64,000 nt of DNA from CAZWRN01 sp964446685 (lineage in GTDB: Bacteria; Patescibacteriota; Microgenomatia; Daviesbacterales; UBA10151): assembly GCA_964446685.1 (NCBI GenBank), contig CAYUPO010000001.1, positions 154,047 through 218,046 of the forward strand. Reading direction: 5' to 3'. Positions within the stretch are counted from its first letter, which is position 1; each line of letters opens with the position of its first letter. The notes below the pieces were generated by a model that worked only from the letters and a program-made list of their open reading frames with translations, made no database searches and had not been told where the DNA came from. Shown piece by piece: positions 34,051 through 41,818 of the stretch. Made by a program: the position numbers and the translations under genes.

Positions 34051-34578
34051 ATGCTTCTCATGCATGTCTTACAAGCACCTGATCAGAAATTGCGGGTCAA
34101 AACAAAAACAATTAAAAAGGTAAATCCTGAGTTACTCAAAACGTTTAAGGAGATGATTAAACTGACTAAAACATTTGTCGACCCTGAGGGTGTTGGACTG
34201 GCCAGTACCCAGGTGGGACTTGATGGAAGTTATTTTGTCGGTATGCAGCCAGACAATAGTTTTAGAGTTTATATTAATCCGGTGATAATCAAATTATCCA
34301 AACAGACTAAAATAATGACAGAAGGCTGTTTATCTATCCCAAATTACTGGGGAGAAGTCAAAAGACATACCTGGGTGGACGTCAAATATATGAATGAAAA
34401 TGGCGACATAATCAAAGAAAGATTAAAAGGATTATCAGCTCATATTTACCAGCATGAATGTGATCATCTGGATGGTAAACTGTTTATGGATCATATTCTC
34501 CAGCAAAAAGGCAGACTTTTTAAAGTAGTAGGCAAAGATAGAGCCGGTGGAGATATTTTTGAAGAAGTACCTTTGTAA
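34051..34578 (+). CDS. def: Peptide deformylase 1
   Basis: 175 residues with all three PDF motifs: GVGLASTQVG (motif 1), EGCLSIP (motif 2, metal Cys) and YQHECDHLDG (motif 3, HExxH). It removes the formyl group from nascent proteins. It lies just upstream of fmt, the classical def-fmt pair. The start at 34051 places PDQKLR at the usual distance; an internal ATG at 34060 (MHVLQAPDQ) is also plausible, because a TAGAAT -10-like box lies 7 nt before it. Confidence 0.95.
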   Translation: MLLMHVLQAPDQKLRVKTKTIKKVNPELLKTFKEMIKLTKTFVDPEGVGLASTQVGLDGSYFVGMQPDNSFRVYINPVIIKLSKQTKIMTEGCLSIPNYWGEVKRHTWVDVKYMNENGDIIKERLKGLSAHIYQHECDHLDGKLFMDHILQQKGRLFKVVGKDRAGGDIFEEVPL

Positions 34579-34600
34579 AGTATATGTGCTATTTGATGAA

Positions 34601-34708
34601 TGTCATTGCGAGGAGTCATCGACGAAGCAATCTCTAAAAATCACTTAGCAGCTTGGTTACTGTTAGAGATTGCTTCGTCACTCGAAGACTTGTTCCTCGC
34701 AATGACGT
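34601..34708. repeat. REP-like palindrome between def and fmt
   Basis: Outer ends TGTCATTGCGAGGAGTCATC... and ...CCTCGCAATGACG are inverted; an inner pair (GAAGCAATCTCTAA / TTAGAGATTGCTTC) extends the pairing. If translated it reads VRDCFVTRRLVPRNDV, which spuriously extends the fmt frame upstream. Confidence 0.8.
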
Positions 34709-34718
34709 TGAGGTTACT

Positions 34719-35663
34719 ATGAAATCTAAACTAAAAATTATCTTCTTTGGAACTCCGGATTTTGTAGTTCCAGTTCTGGAATCTTTACATCAAAATTTCG
34801 AGCTAGTTAGCGTAGTTACTACTCCTGATGCAATAGTTGGCAGGAAACAGATTTTAACCCCAACTCCGGTTGCCCAGAAAGCAGAAGAATATGACATTCC
34901 TGTTTTTAAACCTGTCCAATTAACTGATTCACTGGTTAACCAATTAACTGCCTTATCACCAGACCTGTTTATTGTTGCGTCTTTCGGGAAAATCATCCCT
35001 CAAAATATTCTCGACATACCGGTAAAAGGATCAATTAATATCCATCCATCAAGACTTCCTTTATATAGAGGCGCCTCCCCTATTCAATCTCAGATTTTGG
35101 ATGGTGTGACAGATAGTGGAATTTCATTTATCCTGATGGACCAAGAAATGGACCACGGCCCGATTATTCAGCTTTCAGCTTTTAGCTTCCAGCTTTCAGA
35201 TACGTTTCAGTCTCTTCATTACTCAATGTTTAAATCTGCAGCGGAAGAGCTACCGGAGGTCATTGAGGGATTTATTAATGGAACTTTAAAACCGGTTGAA
35301 CAAGATCACAAGAAAGCTACTTTTTGTGGACATATAACCCGGGAATCAGGCTATTTTGACATTGAAAATCCACCAAGTAAAGAAAAATTAGACCGAATGA
35401 TCCGAGGCTACTATCCCTGGCCAACAGCCTGGACAAGGTGGAAAATCAAGCGTCAAGTATCAGGTGTCATGAAAGAAGAAGAAAAAATTGTTAAATTTCT
35501 GCCTAATCCAGCTTGTCATCCTGAACTTGTTTCAGGATCTACCAATTTAACTGATCAGAATAAACAAAATGATAAATATTTAATGCAAATGGAAGGCAAA
35601 AATCCAGTGACTATAAAAGAATTCTTAAATGGATTCAAAAGCTTTCCGTTAAAAGACCTATAG
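34719..35663 (+). CDS. fmt: Methionyl-tRNA formyltransferase with repeat-derived inserts
   Basis: About 314 residues from the ATG at 34719 (MKSKLKIIFFGTPDFVVPVLESL); the 22 codons upstream come from the REP-like element and were excluded. Motifs: NIHPSRLPLYRGASPIQSQI (catalytic Asn, His) and SFILMDQEMDHGPI (catalytic Asp region), then the C-terminal OB-like domain. It formylates initiator Met-tRNA. Two repeats lie in frame: a heptamer array at 35166-35200 (QLSAFSFQLS, in the first domain) and a REP-like arm at 35513-35542 (CHPELVSGS, C-terminal domain). Both sit where loops are expected, so the enzyme is probably active. Confidence 0.93.
   Translation: MKSKLKIIFFGTPDFVVPVLESLHQNFELVSVVTTPDAIVGRKQILTPTPVAQKAEEYDIPVFKPVQLTDSLVNQLTALSPDLFIVASFGKIIPQNILDIPVKGSINIHPSRLPLYRGASPIQSQILDGVTDSGISFILMDQEMDHGPIIQLSAFSFQLSDTFQSLHYSMFKSAAEELPEVIEGFINGTLKPVEQDHKKATFCGHITRESGYFDIENPPSKEKLDRMIRGYYPWPTAWTRWKIKRQVSGVMKEEEKIVKFLPNPACHPELVSGSTNLTDQNKQNDKYLMQMEGKNPVTIKEFLNGFKSFPLKDL
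35166..35200. repeat. In-gene heptamer array in fmt (AGCTTTC word)
   Basis: AGCTTTC AGCTTTT AGCTTCC AGCTTTC. It is the same word family, in the opposite orientation, as the GCTnnAA array at the C-terminal ends of the three paralogues at 26.4-30.7 kb. Confidence 0.85.
35513..35542. repeat. REP-like arm inside fmt
   Basis: TTGTCATCCTGAACTTGTTT followed by CAGGATCTACC. It is a single hairpin arm that matches the elements at 5858 and 61492. It is translated as CHPELVSGS. Confidence 0.85.
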
Positions 35664-35692
35664 TTGATTTTACTGCTCGTTTACACTATACT
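35664..35692 (+). promoter_or_regulatory. Promoter of the 35701 gene
   Basis: TTGATT (35664-35669), exactly 17 nt, TATACT (35687-35692), then 8 nt to the ATG at 35701. One of the clearest leaderless layouts in the window. Confidence 0.7.
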
Positions 35693-35700
35693 TGATAGCT

Positions 35701-36669
35701 ATGTCAGTTGAATCTCCAAAAACTCAAGTACTCTTTTCATTTGGCTCCCATGGGCCTGACTCAGTACCAAATCTAGCTTCTCTAGCGAAAACTTTGCAAA
35801 GTTTTTACTTGCCTAATGGGAAGAACACTTATTTTAGAGAAGAAGCTAATATGCCTCCGTCTGTAAATCAGCGAATGGTAGGGAATGCTTTTGAGCCATC
35901 TTATTTAAAAACCTATTTATATGCAGTTACATCCTTTATGACAGGTAAATCTGTACCAGATCAAGCAGATGTTGATGAGGTATATACTCGTGAACTTGGA
36001 AAACCGGAAAACATTTTTCTATTTCATGAAATTGGCATGATTGATGACTTAAAAAAACGGTTTCAGTTGCATGTTCAAGCTGAGTCTTCTTTAACTGACA
36101 AACAGTCCTTAAAATCAGAAACCCAGTTCAAACATCTTTCTAAGATCAGGAATCAAGGTCTCGCTTTAGCCAAGGCTGGAAAAGTTGATGCAGCACTCCT
36201 TTATGAAAAGCAGGCTATTGTTACGATGGCAGCCAATTCGTCTAATAGGAATAAATCTATACGATATGCCTTATCAAATGCAATTAAAAGTGACTTAGCA
36301 ACGAATAATGATAGCCGAATTGCCATTCGTTTAGGTACTGCTCATGATAATTTATTTGATCAAATTACGGCGGCCACCCGAAAACATGGTGACAGGGTTG
36401 GGATATCACGAACTTATGATGGTGGAGTAACTGATCCGTCGCAAATATATCTACCATTTGATGAGCTAACTCGTACCATTGAAATAAACCCCTCATTTAA
36501 ACTAACATCTTTAGACACTTTACGTTCACTTACCGGAGTATTGGTTGATTTGCATTATCGTAGCGTTCGACCAGATCTGACATTGCTTCAGCGCAGAACT
36601 CTAGTCAAATCCGCTCTTTTGGCAGGAGGCGAAGTTGAATTAAAATCCCTAATTATAGCAACGCTCTAG
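35701..36669 (+). CDS. Unknown 322-residue protein
   Basis: Soluble, no recognised family. N-terminal TQVLFSFGSHGPDSVPNL could be a first Rossmann-like strand. It is rich in Ser/Thr and lacks Cys. The track start TTG at 35692 overlaps the -10 box; the ATG at 35701 is preferred. It lies alone between fmt and rpmB. Function cannot be inferred. Confidence 0.55.
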   Translation: MSVESPKTQVLFSFGSHGPDSVPNLASLAKTLQSFYLPNGKNTYFREEANMPPSVNQRMVGNAFEPSYLKTYLYAVTSFMTGKSVPDQADVDEVYTRELGKPENIFLFHEIGMIDDLKKRFQLHVQAESSLTDKQSLKSETQFKHLSKIRNQGLALAKAGKVDAALLYEKQAIVTMAANSSNRNKSIRYALSNAIKSDLATNNDSRIAIRLGTAHDNLFDQITAATRKHGDRVGISRTYDGGVTDPSQIYLPFDELTRTIEINPSFKLTSLDTLRSLTGVLVDLHYRSVRPDLTLLQRRTLVKSALLAGGEVELKSLIIATL

Positions 36670-36711
36670 TCTGTATTATTAAAAAAATATTAAATTTTAA
36701 AAAAGAATCAG

Positions 36712-36945
36712 TTAAGCTTGTACTGGAGTTTCTATTCTTGGGTTATTGATATTCCAGACCATTTTGGCGAGTCTGAGGCATTTGGTGCAGTATTTTTTGC
36801 CTTTAAAGGTATGTAAATTTGGGCTTTGGGGTTTTTTGACTATTTGAGCTCTTAGAGGCCATTCTGAAGCACCGGAAGAACCCTTCTGGTGACGAGACCA
36901 TGTTCGCATAACTGTCTTTTTTCCACAATTTAAACACATTGCCAT
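36712..36945 (-). CDS. rpmB: 50S ribosomal protein L28
   Basis: 77 residues: MAMCLNCGKKTVMRTWSRHQKG at the N-terminus, then PQSPNLHTF and KKYCTKCLRLAKM. The CxxC...CxxC pairs form the zinc ribbon of the Cys-plus L28 form, and SPNLHTF/TKCLR are the family signature. It binds 23S rRNA. It is encoded opposite to its neighbours. Confidence 0.93.
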   Translation of the reverse strand: MAMCLNCGKKTVMRTWSRHQKGSSGASEWPLRAQIVKKPQSPNLHTFKGKKYCTKCLRLAKMVWNINNPRIETPVQA

Positions 36946-37028
36946 TTGATTTAAAGTTTCCTTTGCTTTTTAGCTTCGACTAGGATACCATAGATCCCAA
37001 GGAATTGCAAAAGGCAATTGGCTAAAGA

Positions 37029-37138
37029 ATTTTTAATTTGAAATCTAAAATTTGAACTGAAATCTAGAAATTTTCAAATTTAAATTTTAAAACCTTTCAA
37101 ATTGAATTCAAATTTCAAATTGTGAATTTCAAATTACT
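37029..37138. repeat. AT-rich array, inverted arms (AATTTGAA type)
   Basis: Left words AATTTGAAATCTAAAATTTG, right words TTCAAATT GAATTCAAATTTCAAATT. The arms are complementary. It separates the divergent rpmB and M50 peptidase genes and ends 2 nt before the latter's start. Confidence 0.65.
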
Positions 37139-37140
37139 CT

Positions 37141-37776
37141 ATGAGTGCTGAATACTTAACTATCTCCATTCTGGTCATGCTTTTCTCGGTGATTGTGCAT
37201 GAGGTAATGCATGGTGTTGCAGCACTTTATTTTGGCGACAGGACAGCGGAAAGAGCTGGAAGACTGACTCTCAATCCGATCCCGCATATTGACCCGATAG
37301 GGACTATCTTGCTACCAGCCTTACTTTTGTTAAGTGGTTCCCCTGTTTTATTTGGCTGGGCCAAACCAGTGCCTGTGAACCCTCTCCATTTTAGTAATTT
37401 ACGTCTGGGTGAACTGGTGGTTTCGGCTGCTGGTATTTTGTCTAATTTTGCCTTAGCTATTGTCGGGGCACTCCTTTATCACTTTGCAGTCAACTTTTAT
37501 CCGGTTCCTCTTTTGATTCAAATTGCCTATTTTATGGTTAACATTAATTTACTGTTAGGGGTCTTTAATCTAATACCTATTCCTCCGCTTGATGGATCCA
37601 AAATTCTGATGTCACAGTTGCCGTACACTGCTGCCAGAGAGTTTTCCCGGATTGAACCATATGGCTTTTTTCTGATCATGGCGCTTAGTTTTATTCAGCT
37701 GGGAGGACAGTCTATTTTGACAACTTTTCTCTCCTTTGGAACAGGTATTTTAAGGTTTCTGCTGGGGGTTGGATAA
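37141..37776 (+). CDS. Site-2 protease (M50) family membrane peptidase
   Basis: 211 residues with about five to six membrane helices. The zinc site is VIVHEVMHGVAALYFGD (HExxH, residues ~20-24) and the distal ligand is in NLIPIPPLDGSKIL (NxxPxxxxDG). The RLTLNPIPHIDPIGTI segment is typical of the small rhomboid-like S2P group without PDZ domains. It probably cuts membrane-embedded substrates such as anti-sigma factors or signal-peptide remnants. Substrate unknown. Confidence 0.93.
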   Translation: MSAEYLTISILVMLFSVIVHEVMHGVAALYFGDRTAERAGRLTLNPIPHIDPIGTILLPALLLLSGSPVLFGWAKPVPVNPLHFSNLRLGELVVSAAGILSNFALAIVGALLYHFAVNFYPVPLLIQIAYFMVNINLLLGVFNLIPIPPLDGSKILMSQLPYTAAREFSRIEPYGFFLIMALSFIQLGGQSILTTFLSFGTGILRFLLGVG

Positions 37777-37947
37777 TACTCTAACAATTTACTTACAAAC
37801 TTACTTTTCAGGCACGAATTCATCTATTTATCCTACTGTAAGAAGCTGTTTTAAGTTTGACTTTTGGCCTATTTTTGACTATCATTTGGACATCCTTAAC
37901 AGGATATAGGGATTGAAAAAAATCCGCTGATTTCATTTACTTGAAAG

Positions 37948-38123
37948 CAGAATTTGCCTACTTTGTCCGACTATTTGTTGAGGCTATTTTTCCTCTACAA
38001 GTAACCGAGTAGGGGGTCCATTATTCTTTCAAAAGACCTTGGTCTAATGAAGAGGATTCCCACCTAAATATTCGGGGAAAAAGCCTCAATCATGACGGCT
38101 AAGTAGGCAAGAAATTATACAAA
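37948..38123 (+). ncRNA. Structured RNA, possibly 6S-like
   Basis: A closing helix GCCTACTT (37956-37963) / AAGTAGGC (38101-38108) encloses a second long helix, TTGAGGCTATTTTTCC (37978-37993) with GGAAAAAGCCTCAA (ending 38090), and an inner hairpin AGACCTTGGTCT with a CUUG tetraloop. A weak promoter (TTGAAA 37913-37918, 17 nt, TTTACT 37936-37941) precedes it and a strong terminator follows. The ~200-nt size and rod shape with internal loops are those of 6S RNA, but no 6S consensus has been matched. It does not show SRP, RNase P or tmRNA hallmarks. Confidence 0.5.
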
Positions 38124-38159
38124 AACTAGCCGCCCAAGTTGGGAGACTAGTTTTTTTTT
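38124..38159 (+). terminator. Rho-independent terminator of the structured RNA
   Basis: AACTAG / CTAGTT outer stem with CCC-AAGTT-GGG inside (38124-38152) is followed by nine T (38151-38159). Confidence 0.85.
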
Positions 38160-38227
38160 GTTAAATGTAATGATTTTCCTAAATTGGATCGGGCAATGAA
38201 TAAATTTCTAATGTCTCTTCATTTCAT

Positions 38228-38247
38228 TCAGAGCCGACAATGGGAAT
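38228..38247. repeat. 20-bp copy of the tRNA-Thr 3' end
   Basis: TCAGAGCCGACAATGGGAAT is identical to 38442-38461, the 3' end (acceptor and T-arm side) of the tRNA-Thr(GGT) gene plus its flank. The two copies lie in direct orientation 214 bp apart, like attL/attR or a tRNA-gene duplication scar. The interval 38248-38441 is AT-rich and I see no convincing gene in it. Confidence 0.8.
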
Positions 38248-38445
38248 AAGATCGTTCGCTTTGCTCACTAACCTTTCTTTTTGCTTCACAAAAAGTCGTC
38301 CCTGCTTTCTAATTTTTTTTTTAGTAAACTTGCTAATTAAATTTAAATATAGAGAATTAAGTTTTTTTGATAAATCGCAGATCAGATTCCATAACTGTGT
38401 CTTTGATTTAAAAAACTCATCTTTCAGATAATTTTTTTAAATCAG

Positions 38446-38517
<72 letters not shown>

Positions 38518-38528
38518 GTATAGCTAAT

Positions 38529-38650
38529 TTACCAAGAATGTGCTCTTCCTGGGATAAAAATATTTTAAGATAGTCGCTTTGCGACTTTAGTTGTATTTAT
38601 CCCGTCAAAGTAAAGTGATTTACTTTGACCCACTGAGCCATGTCGGCGTA
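38529..38650 (-). pseudogene. Disrupted second tRNA-Thr with a hairpin insertion
   Basis: Minus strand. TACGCCGACATGGCTCAGTG matches the intact tRNA up to the D-loop, then 83 nt of insertion (38547-38629), then AGAGCACATTCTTGGTAA matches the D-stem/anticodon part, after which homology stops. The insert holds an 11-bp perfect hairpin (38604-38614 with 38619-38629), an AGTCGC/GCGACT hairpin, and an outer GGGATAAA/TTTATCCC stem around it. Not a functional tRNA. Confidence 0.85.
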
Positions 38651-38713
38651 ATTCTAACTGAAAAGAATTTTAACAAAAAGTAAGGAAAACTGCTAGGAAG
38701 GGATGAATATTGG

Positions 38714-38786
38714 AGCCGGCTACTAGATTCGAACTTGTGACCTGCTGTTTACAAAACAGCTGCTCTAACCACTGAGCTAAGCCGGC
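38714..38786 (-). tRNA. tRNA-Thr (TGT)
   Basis: Minus strand. Acceptor GCCGGCT/AGCCGGC, D stem GCTC/GAGC, anticodon stem GCTGT/ACAGC with loop TTTGTAA (anticodon TGT), T stem ACAAG/CTAGT with one mismatch. Discriminator T; CCA not encoded. Confidence 0.9.
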
Positions 38787-38840
38787 AATGGTGAATATTT
38801 TAACCTAAAATGGCTTAAAAAGCTATTAATAACCATGCCG

Positions 38841-38870
38841 TTGCTTTTTTAGCCTCAGTTCAGGTATACT
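38841..38870 (+). promoter_or_regulatory. Promoter of rpmG
   Basis: TTGCTT (38841-38846), 18-nt spacer, TATACT (38865-38870), 7 nt to the ATG at 38878. Predicted leaderless. Confidence 0.6.
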
Positions 38871-38877
38871 ACTCCAC

Positions 38878-39048
38878 ATGGCTAAGAAAAATGCTCGGAT
38901 GGCGTTTGGTCTGGAATGTTCTGAATGCAAATCCCGCAATTACGTAACACAAAAAAATACAACCAACACCAAAGAGAAATTGTCTCTGATGAAATACTGC
39001 AAAAAATGCCGAAAATCCACTACTCACAACGAATTCAAGCTTAAATAA
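38878..39048 (+). CDS. rpmG: 50S ribosomal protein L33
   Basis: A 56-residue protein, too short for most ORF callers: it begins MAKKNARMAFGLECSECKS, continues NYVTQKNTTNT (the family NYxTxKN motif) and LMKYCKKCRKSTTHNEFKLK at the C-terminus. The CxxC pairs (14/17 and 41/44) form the zinc site of the Cys-plus form. It is near tRNA genes, as often for L33 (rpmG next to secE/tRNAs in many genomes). Confidence 0.95.
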   Translation: MAKKNARMAFGLECSECKSRNYVTQKNTTNTKEKLSLMKYCKKCRKSTTHNEFKLK

Positions 39049-39090
39049 GCCAAACTTTAATCCACCTTTTGTGTCATCTCAATCACCTTA

Positions 39091-39204
39091 TGTCATTCTG
39101 ATCCGCCAGCTGGCGGAGAAGAATCTCTGAACTTGTTTCAGGTCCTGGACCTCGCATTCGCGAGAGATGTTTCGTTTCACTCAACATGACAATGCGTCAT
39201 TCCC
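39091..39204. repeat. REP-like composite element
   Basis: Contains TGTCATTCTGATCCGCCAGC (with a CCGCCAGCTGGCGG palindrome), AACTTGTTTCAGGTCCTGGA, a CTCGCATTCGCGAG hairpin and CACTCAACATGACA, followed by CGTCATTCCC. Parts of several REP-like words are joined. Confidence 0.65.
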
Positions 39205-39225
39205 AGCTAGCAACATTCTCCCTAT

Positions 39226-39284
39226 CTACCACCTACCACCTACCAACTACCACCTACCACCTACCACCTACCACCTACCACCTA
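39226..39284. repeat. CTACCAC heptamer array
   Basis: About eight tandem CTACCAC-type units (one CTACCAA) in a single arm. It lies between the REP-like element and the promoter of the cohesin/dockerin gene. Confidence 0.9.
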
Positions 39285-39296
39285 ATTTATTCTCTC

Positions 39297-39325
39297 TTGA
39301 TTTTTCCCTGTGTATTTAGCATAGT
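39297..39325 (+). promoter_or_regulatory. Promoter of the cohesin/LamG/dockerin gene
   Basis: TTGATT (39297-39302), 17-nt spacer, CATAGT (39320-39325), 8 nt to the ATG at 39334. Confidence 0.6.
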
Positions 39326-39333
39326 GAAAGAAG

Positions 39334-41439
39334 ATGGAAAGTAATCAGTCACCTCATGATCCAATTGTAGTTGTCAAAGACGATGCAGCTTCACAAAAGC
39401 CATCCTTCTTTAAAAGAATCCAGGCACCTTTTTCTAAACTTTCCCTGCCAAACAAAAAAATGGCTGGAGCCTTGGTTGCGCTTCTTTTAGTTTTTGGAGT
39501 TGGTGTCGGAGTATTTTTGGCTCAGAGACAAACTCAGCTTAGACCTAGGGCCAGTGAAAATGGGGTTGATTTGAAATTAACTCCTCCGGCTGTCAGTGCT
39601 GCATTAAATCAGGAATTTGATCTAGATCTGGTGATAGATGCCAAACAAGCATCAGCCTCCGGTGCTCAGGTGAAACTAACTTTTGATGCTTCCAAGCTGC
39701 AGCTGGTAAGTACAACACTACGCGATCATTTCTCAGTTGTGTTAAGTCCGGTAAATGCGACTGCCAACTCGGTTGAATTTGTCGTCGGAACAAGTACTCC
39801 AAAAACAGGCACCGGAACTCTTGCGACGTTGAAATTTAAAGCATTGGCAAATGGTTCAGCAACTGTCGCTTTTGATCAAAACAATACAATAGTGACTGTC
39901 ACAAACTTAAATGATAACCAGGCAGGAGACCTGACTCCGTCAGAAGTGACAATTGGTGCTGTAGCTGCTTCACCAAGTCCGGTGGTTGGTGCTGGTGGAT
40001 TTAATCCTGATACTGGCGGAACACTGGTCGATGGACTGCGAGGTTATTGGAAGTTAGACGAAGCAAATGGTAATGTCGTTGACTCGATCAATGGGACAAT
40101 ATTAACACCGACAGAAACAGTTACTTATAATCAGACCGGAAAAGTTAATAAAGCCATTGGAAGTACAGGTGCTGGTAGATTTCAGTGTACAGATACGACT
40201 TGCGGAGGGACAACAAAATTTGAACCAAATCAAGCAACCGGTATCTCTTTTGGAGGCTGGGTTTATCCAAAAGCTTATGCCACCACTCAATCATATATTG
40301 TGGCAAAATATGAAACAAACAATGTTAAAACCGGTTATGTTTTGTCATACGATGTAACAGGAAAAGTCAGAGTTGATCTGGGTAATTCAAGTTGCACCAA
40401 TGATTCAGGATTAGGTTTTCAGCAGTCCGTTACTGCTCCACTAAATCAATGGACACATCTTATGGCTACTGTTACAGCCCAAAATCCAGGTGTCATTAAA
40501 ATCTATAAAAATGGTGCACTTGTTTATACTTCAGGTGCTGTAGCTTATTACTGTGACACAAATGGACTCTTTTCAATTGCGGGTTATAATCCTACTTTAT
40601 CAGCTAATCAAAGTCAGTTAGTTGATGAGGTCGGTGTCTGGGCTAGGCCACTGACAGCCGGAGAGGTAACAAATCTTTACAATGGCGGCAATGGAAATAC
40701 CTATACACCAGGAGTTGTAGTGACAAATCCTGAAACTTCTTTAGCAATTGAAGCAACCGCATCAGCGGCAGTAAATACTTCTTTTGTTGCAGAAGTCAAA
40801 GTCAGAACCGATAAACAGGAATCAAATCTATTTGTTTCCAAAATCAACTTCCCGGCTAATTTACTGGAAGTGACAGGAGTTGATACAACAGGCTCTTTTG
40901 TCACCAGCTGGGCTGAAAAGTTTTATGACAATGCCACAGGACAGATCTCACTGGTCGGAGGTGTGCCAAATCCAGGGTATAAAACAACCGGTACAGCTAT
41001 GACAGCTGCTAAGATCACTTTCAGAGTCAAAGCCGGTGGAACAGCCAATCTAGACCTGACAGATCAGTCACAAATCTTTAGCAATGCTACTAATACAAAT
41101 ATTATCGAAAAAACAACAGATGATACAGTTATCTTAACTGGCGAACCAGGAACTTCTCCGTCCCCTGCTGTCAGCCCAATAGCTAGTCCAAGTGTTGTTC
41201 CTTCACCTTCATCCAATGCTTCAGTTAACTGTCTGTTGCTCAAAGGAGATGGTAATGGGGATTGTGTAGTCAATCTAACAGACTTATCCATCATGCTTTC
41301 CAACTTTAGTGCGACAAACCCAGTGCCAGCCGGAAAACAGTTGTTGGATTTCAACGATGACAACCGAATCAACTCATTTGACTTCTCAGCCATGGGAGAC
41401 AAACTCTTCCAGCTCCAGGTCATCCGCCGCCAAACCTAA
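39334..41439 (+). CDS. Anchored surface protein with cohesin-like, LamG-like and dockerin domains
   Basis: 701 residues. A cytoplasmic tail (1-50) precedes a membrane helix (MAGALVALLLVFGVGVGVFLA). Outside: cohesin-like domain 1 (~75-205; VSAALNQEFDLDLVIDAKQ...KLTFDASKLQLVS), a LamG/concanavalin-like domain (~233-455; GLRGYWKLDEANGNVVDS...LVDEVGVWARPLTAGEV), cohesin-like domain 2 (~468-600), a Pro/Ser linker (SPSPAVSPIASPS), and a C-terminal dockerin-like pair of Ca-binding loops (GDGNGDCVVNLTDLSIML and DFNDDNRINSFDFSAM). Such proteins bind polysaccharides or partner proteins on the cell surface. Having both cohesin-like and dockerin-like parts allows chain assembly with other such proteins. 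Confidence 0.85.
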   Translation: MESNQSPHDPIVVVKDDAASQKPSFFKRIQAPFSKLSLPNKKMAGALVALLLVFGVGVGVFLAQRQTQLRPRASENGVDLKLTPPAVSAALNQEFDLDLVIDAKQASASGAQVKLTFDASKLQLVSTTLRDHFSVVLSPVNATANSVEFVVGTSTPKTGTGTLATLKFKALANGSATVAFDQNNTIVTVTNLNDNQAGDLTPSEVTIGAVAASPSPVVGAGGFNPDTGGTLVDGLRGYWKLDEANGNVVDSINGTILTPTETVTYNQTGKVNKAIGSTGAGRFQCTDTTCGGTTKFEPNQATGISFGGWVYPKAYATTQSYIVAKYETNNVKTGYVLSYDVTGKVRVDLGNSSCTNDSGLGFQQSVTAPLNQWTHLMATVTAQNPGVIKIYKNGALVYTSGAVAYYCDTNGLFSIAGYNPTLSANQSQLVDEVGVWARPLTAGEVTNLYNGGNGNTYTPGVVVTNPETSLAIEATASAAVNTSFVAEVKVRTDKQESNLFVSKINFPANLLEVTGVDTTGSFVTSWAEKFYDNATGQISLVGGVPNPGYKTTGTAMTAAKITFRVKAGGTANLDLTDQSQIFSNATNTNIIEKTTDDTVILTGEPGTSPSPAVSPIASPSVVPSPSSNASVNCLLLKGDGNGDCVVNLTDLSIMLSNFSATNPVPAGKQLLDFNDDNRINSFDFSAMGDKLFQLQVIRRQT

Positions 41440-41483
41440 ATCATCTTTGAAACTTACCCGCAATTCCGATATACTACAGAAGA

Positions 41484-41576
41484 TATAATAAACCAATAAA
41501 CAAATAACCCAATGTCAAATGCCAAATAACTTAGTTTTGGAATTTGTTTATTTGACATTTGTTTATTGATTATTTT
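41484..41576. repeat. Heptamer/octamer array, inverted arms (AAACAAAT word)
   Basis: Left words AATAAAC CAATAAAC AAATAAC AAATGCC AAATAAC; right TTTGTTTATTTGACATTTGT TTATTGATTATTT. The arms are complementary around TTAGTTTTGG. It ends 6 nt before tRNA-Trp. Confidence 0.75.
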
Positions 41577-41582
41577 CCTCTT

Positions 41583-41656
41583 AGGGGTATGGTGAAATGG
41601 TATCACAGCAGTCTCCAAAACTGCTTTTCCAGGTTCGAGTCCTGGTACCCCTGCCA
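41583..41656 (+). tRNA. tRNA-Trp (CCA)
   Basis: Acceptor AGGGGTA/TACCCCT, anticodon stem GCAGT/ACTGC with loop CTCCAAA (anticodon CCA), T loop TTCGAGT. Discriminator G and an encoded CCA (41654-41656), unlike the two tRNA-Thr genes. Confidence 0.95.
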
Positions 41657-41687
41657 CAATTAGATCGTTAAACGATTAATTGTGGCA
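41653..41687. repeat. Palindrome starting in the CCA end of tRNA-Trp
   Basis: GCCACAATTA...TAATTGTGGC around GATCGTTAAACGAT: nearly perfect over about 34 nt. A further inverted copy of the arm, CTAATTGTGGC, lies at 41743-41753. It has no U-run; it could be a processing or integration site. Confidence 0.65.
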
Positions 41688-41818
41688 AGCCACATCTCTA
41701 AATCATCTGACGAGCTTCATGTAAAATTCTCACTCTACGATCCTAATTGTGGCCTGCCCCTTAGCAAAATTCAACTTTACTTTTGTAAATACTTGAGTTA
41801 AGTTACAAAATATTCTAA

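Noticed and set aside
34653..34718. Upstream extension of fmt (22 codons)
   Set aside because: The residues come from the REP-like element (VRDCFVTRRLVPRNDV), and the ATG at 34719 gives the normal Fmt start.
38240..38431. 63-codon ORF between the tRNA-Thr end repeat and tRNA-Thr(GGT)
   Set aside because: It begins inside the copied tRNA end, is extremely AT-rich and has no recognisable features.
39226..39284. Possible CRISPR-like direct repeats (CTACCAC units)
   Set aside because: Units are 7 nt with no spacers and no cas genes nearby; it belongs to the heptamer arrays.
41653..41687. Terminator after tRNA-Trp
   Set aside because: The palindrome is strong but has no U-run on either strand.
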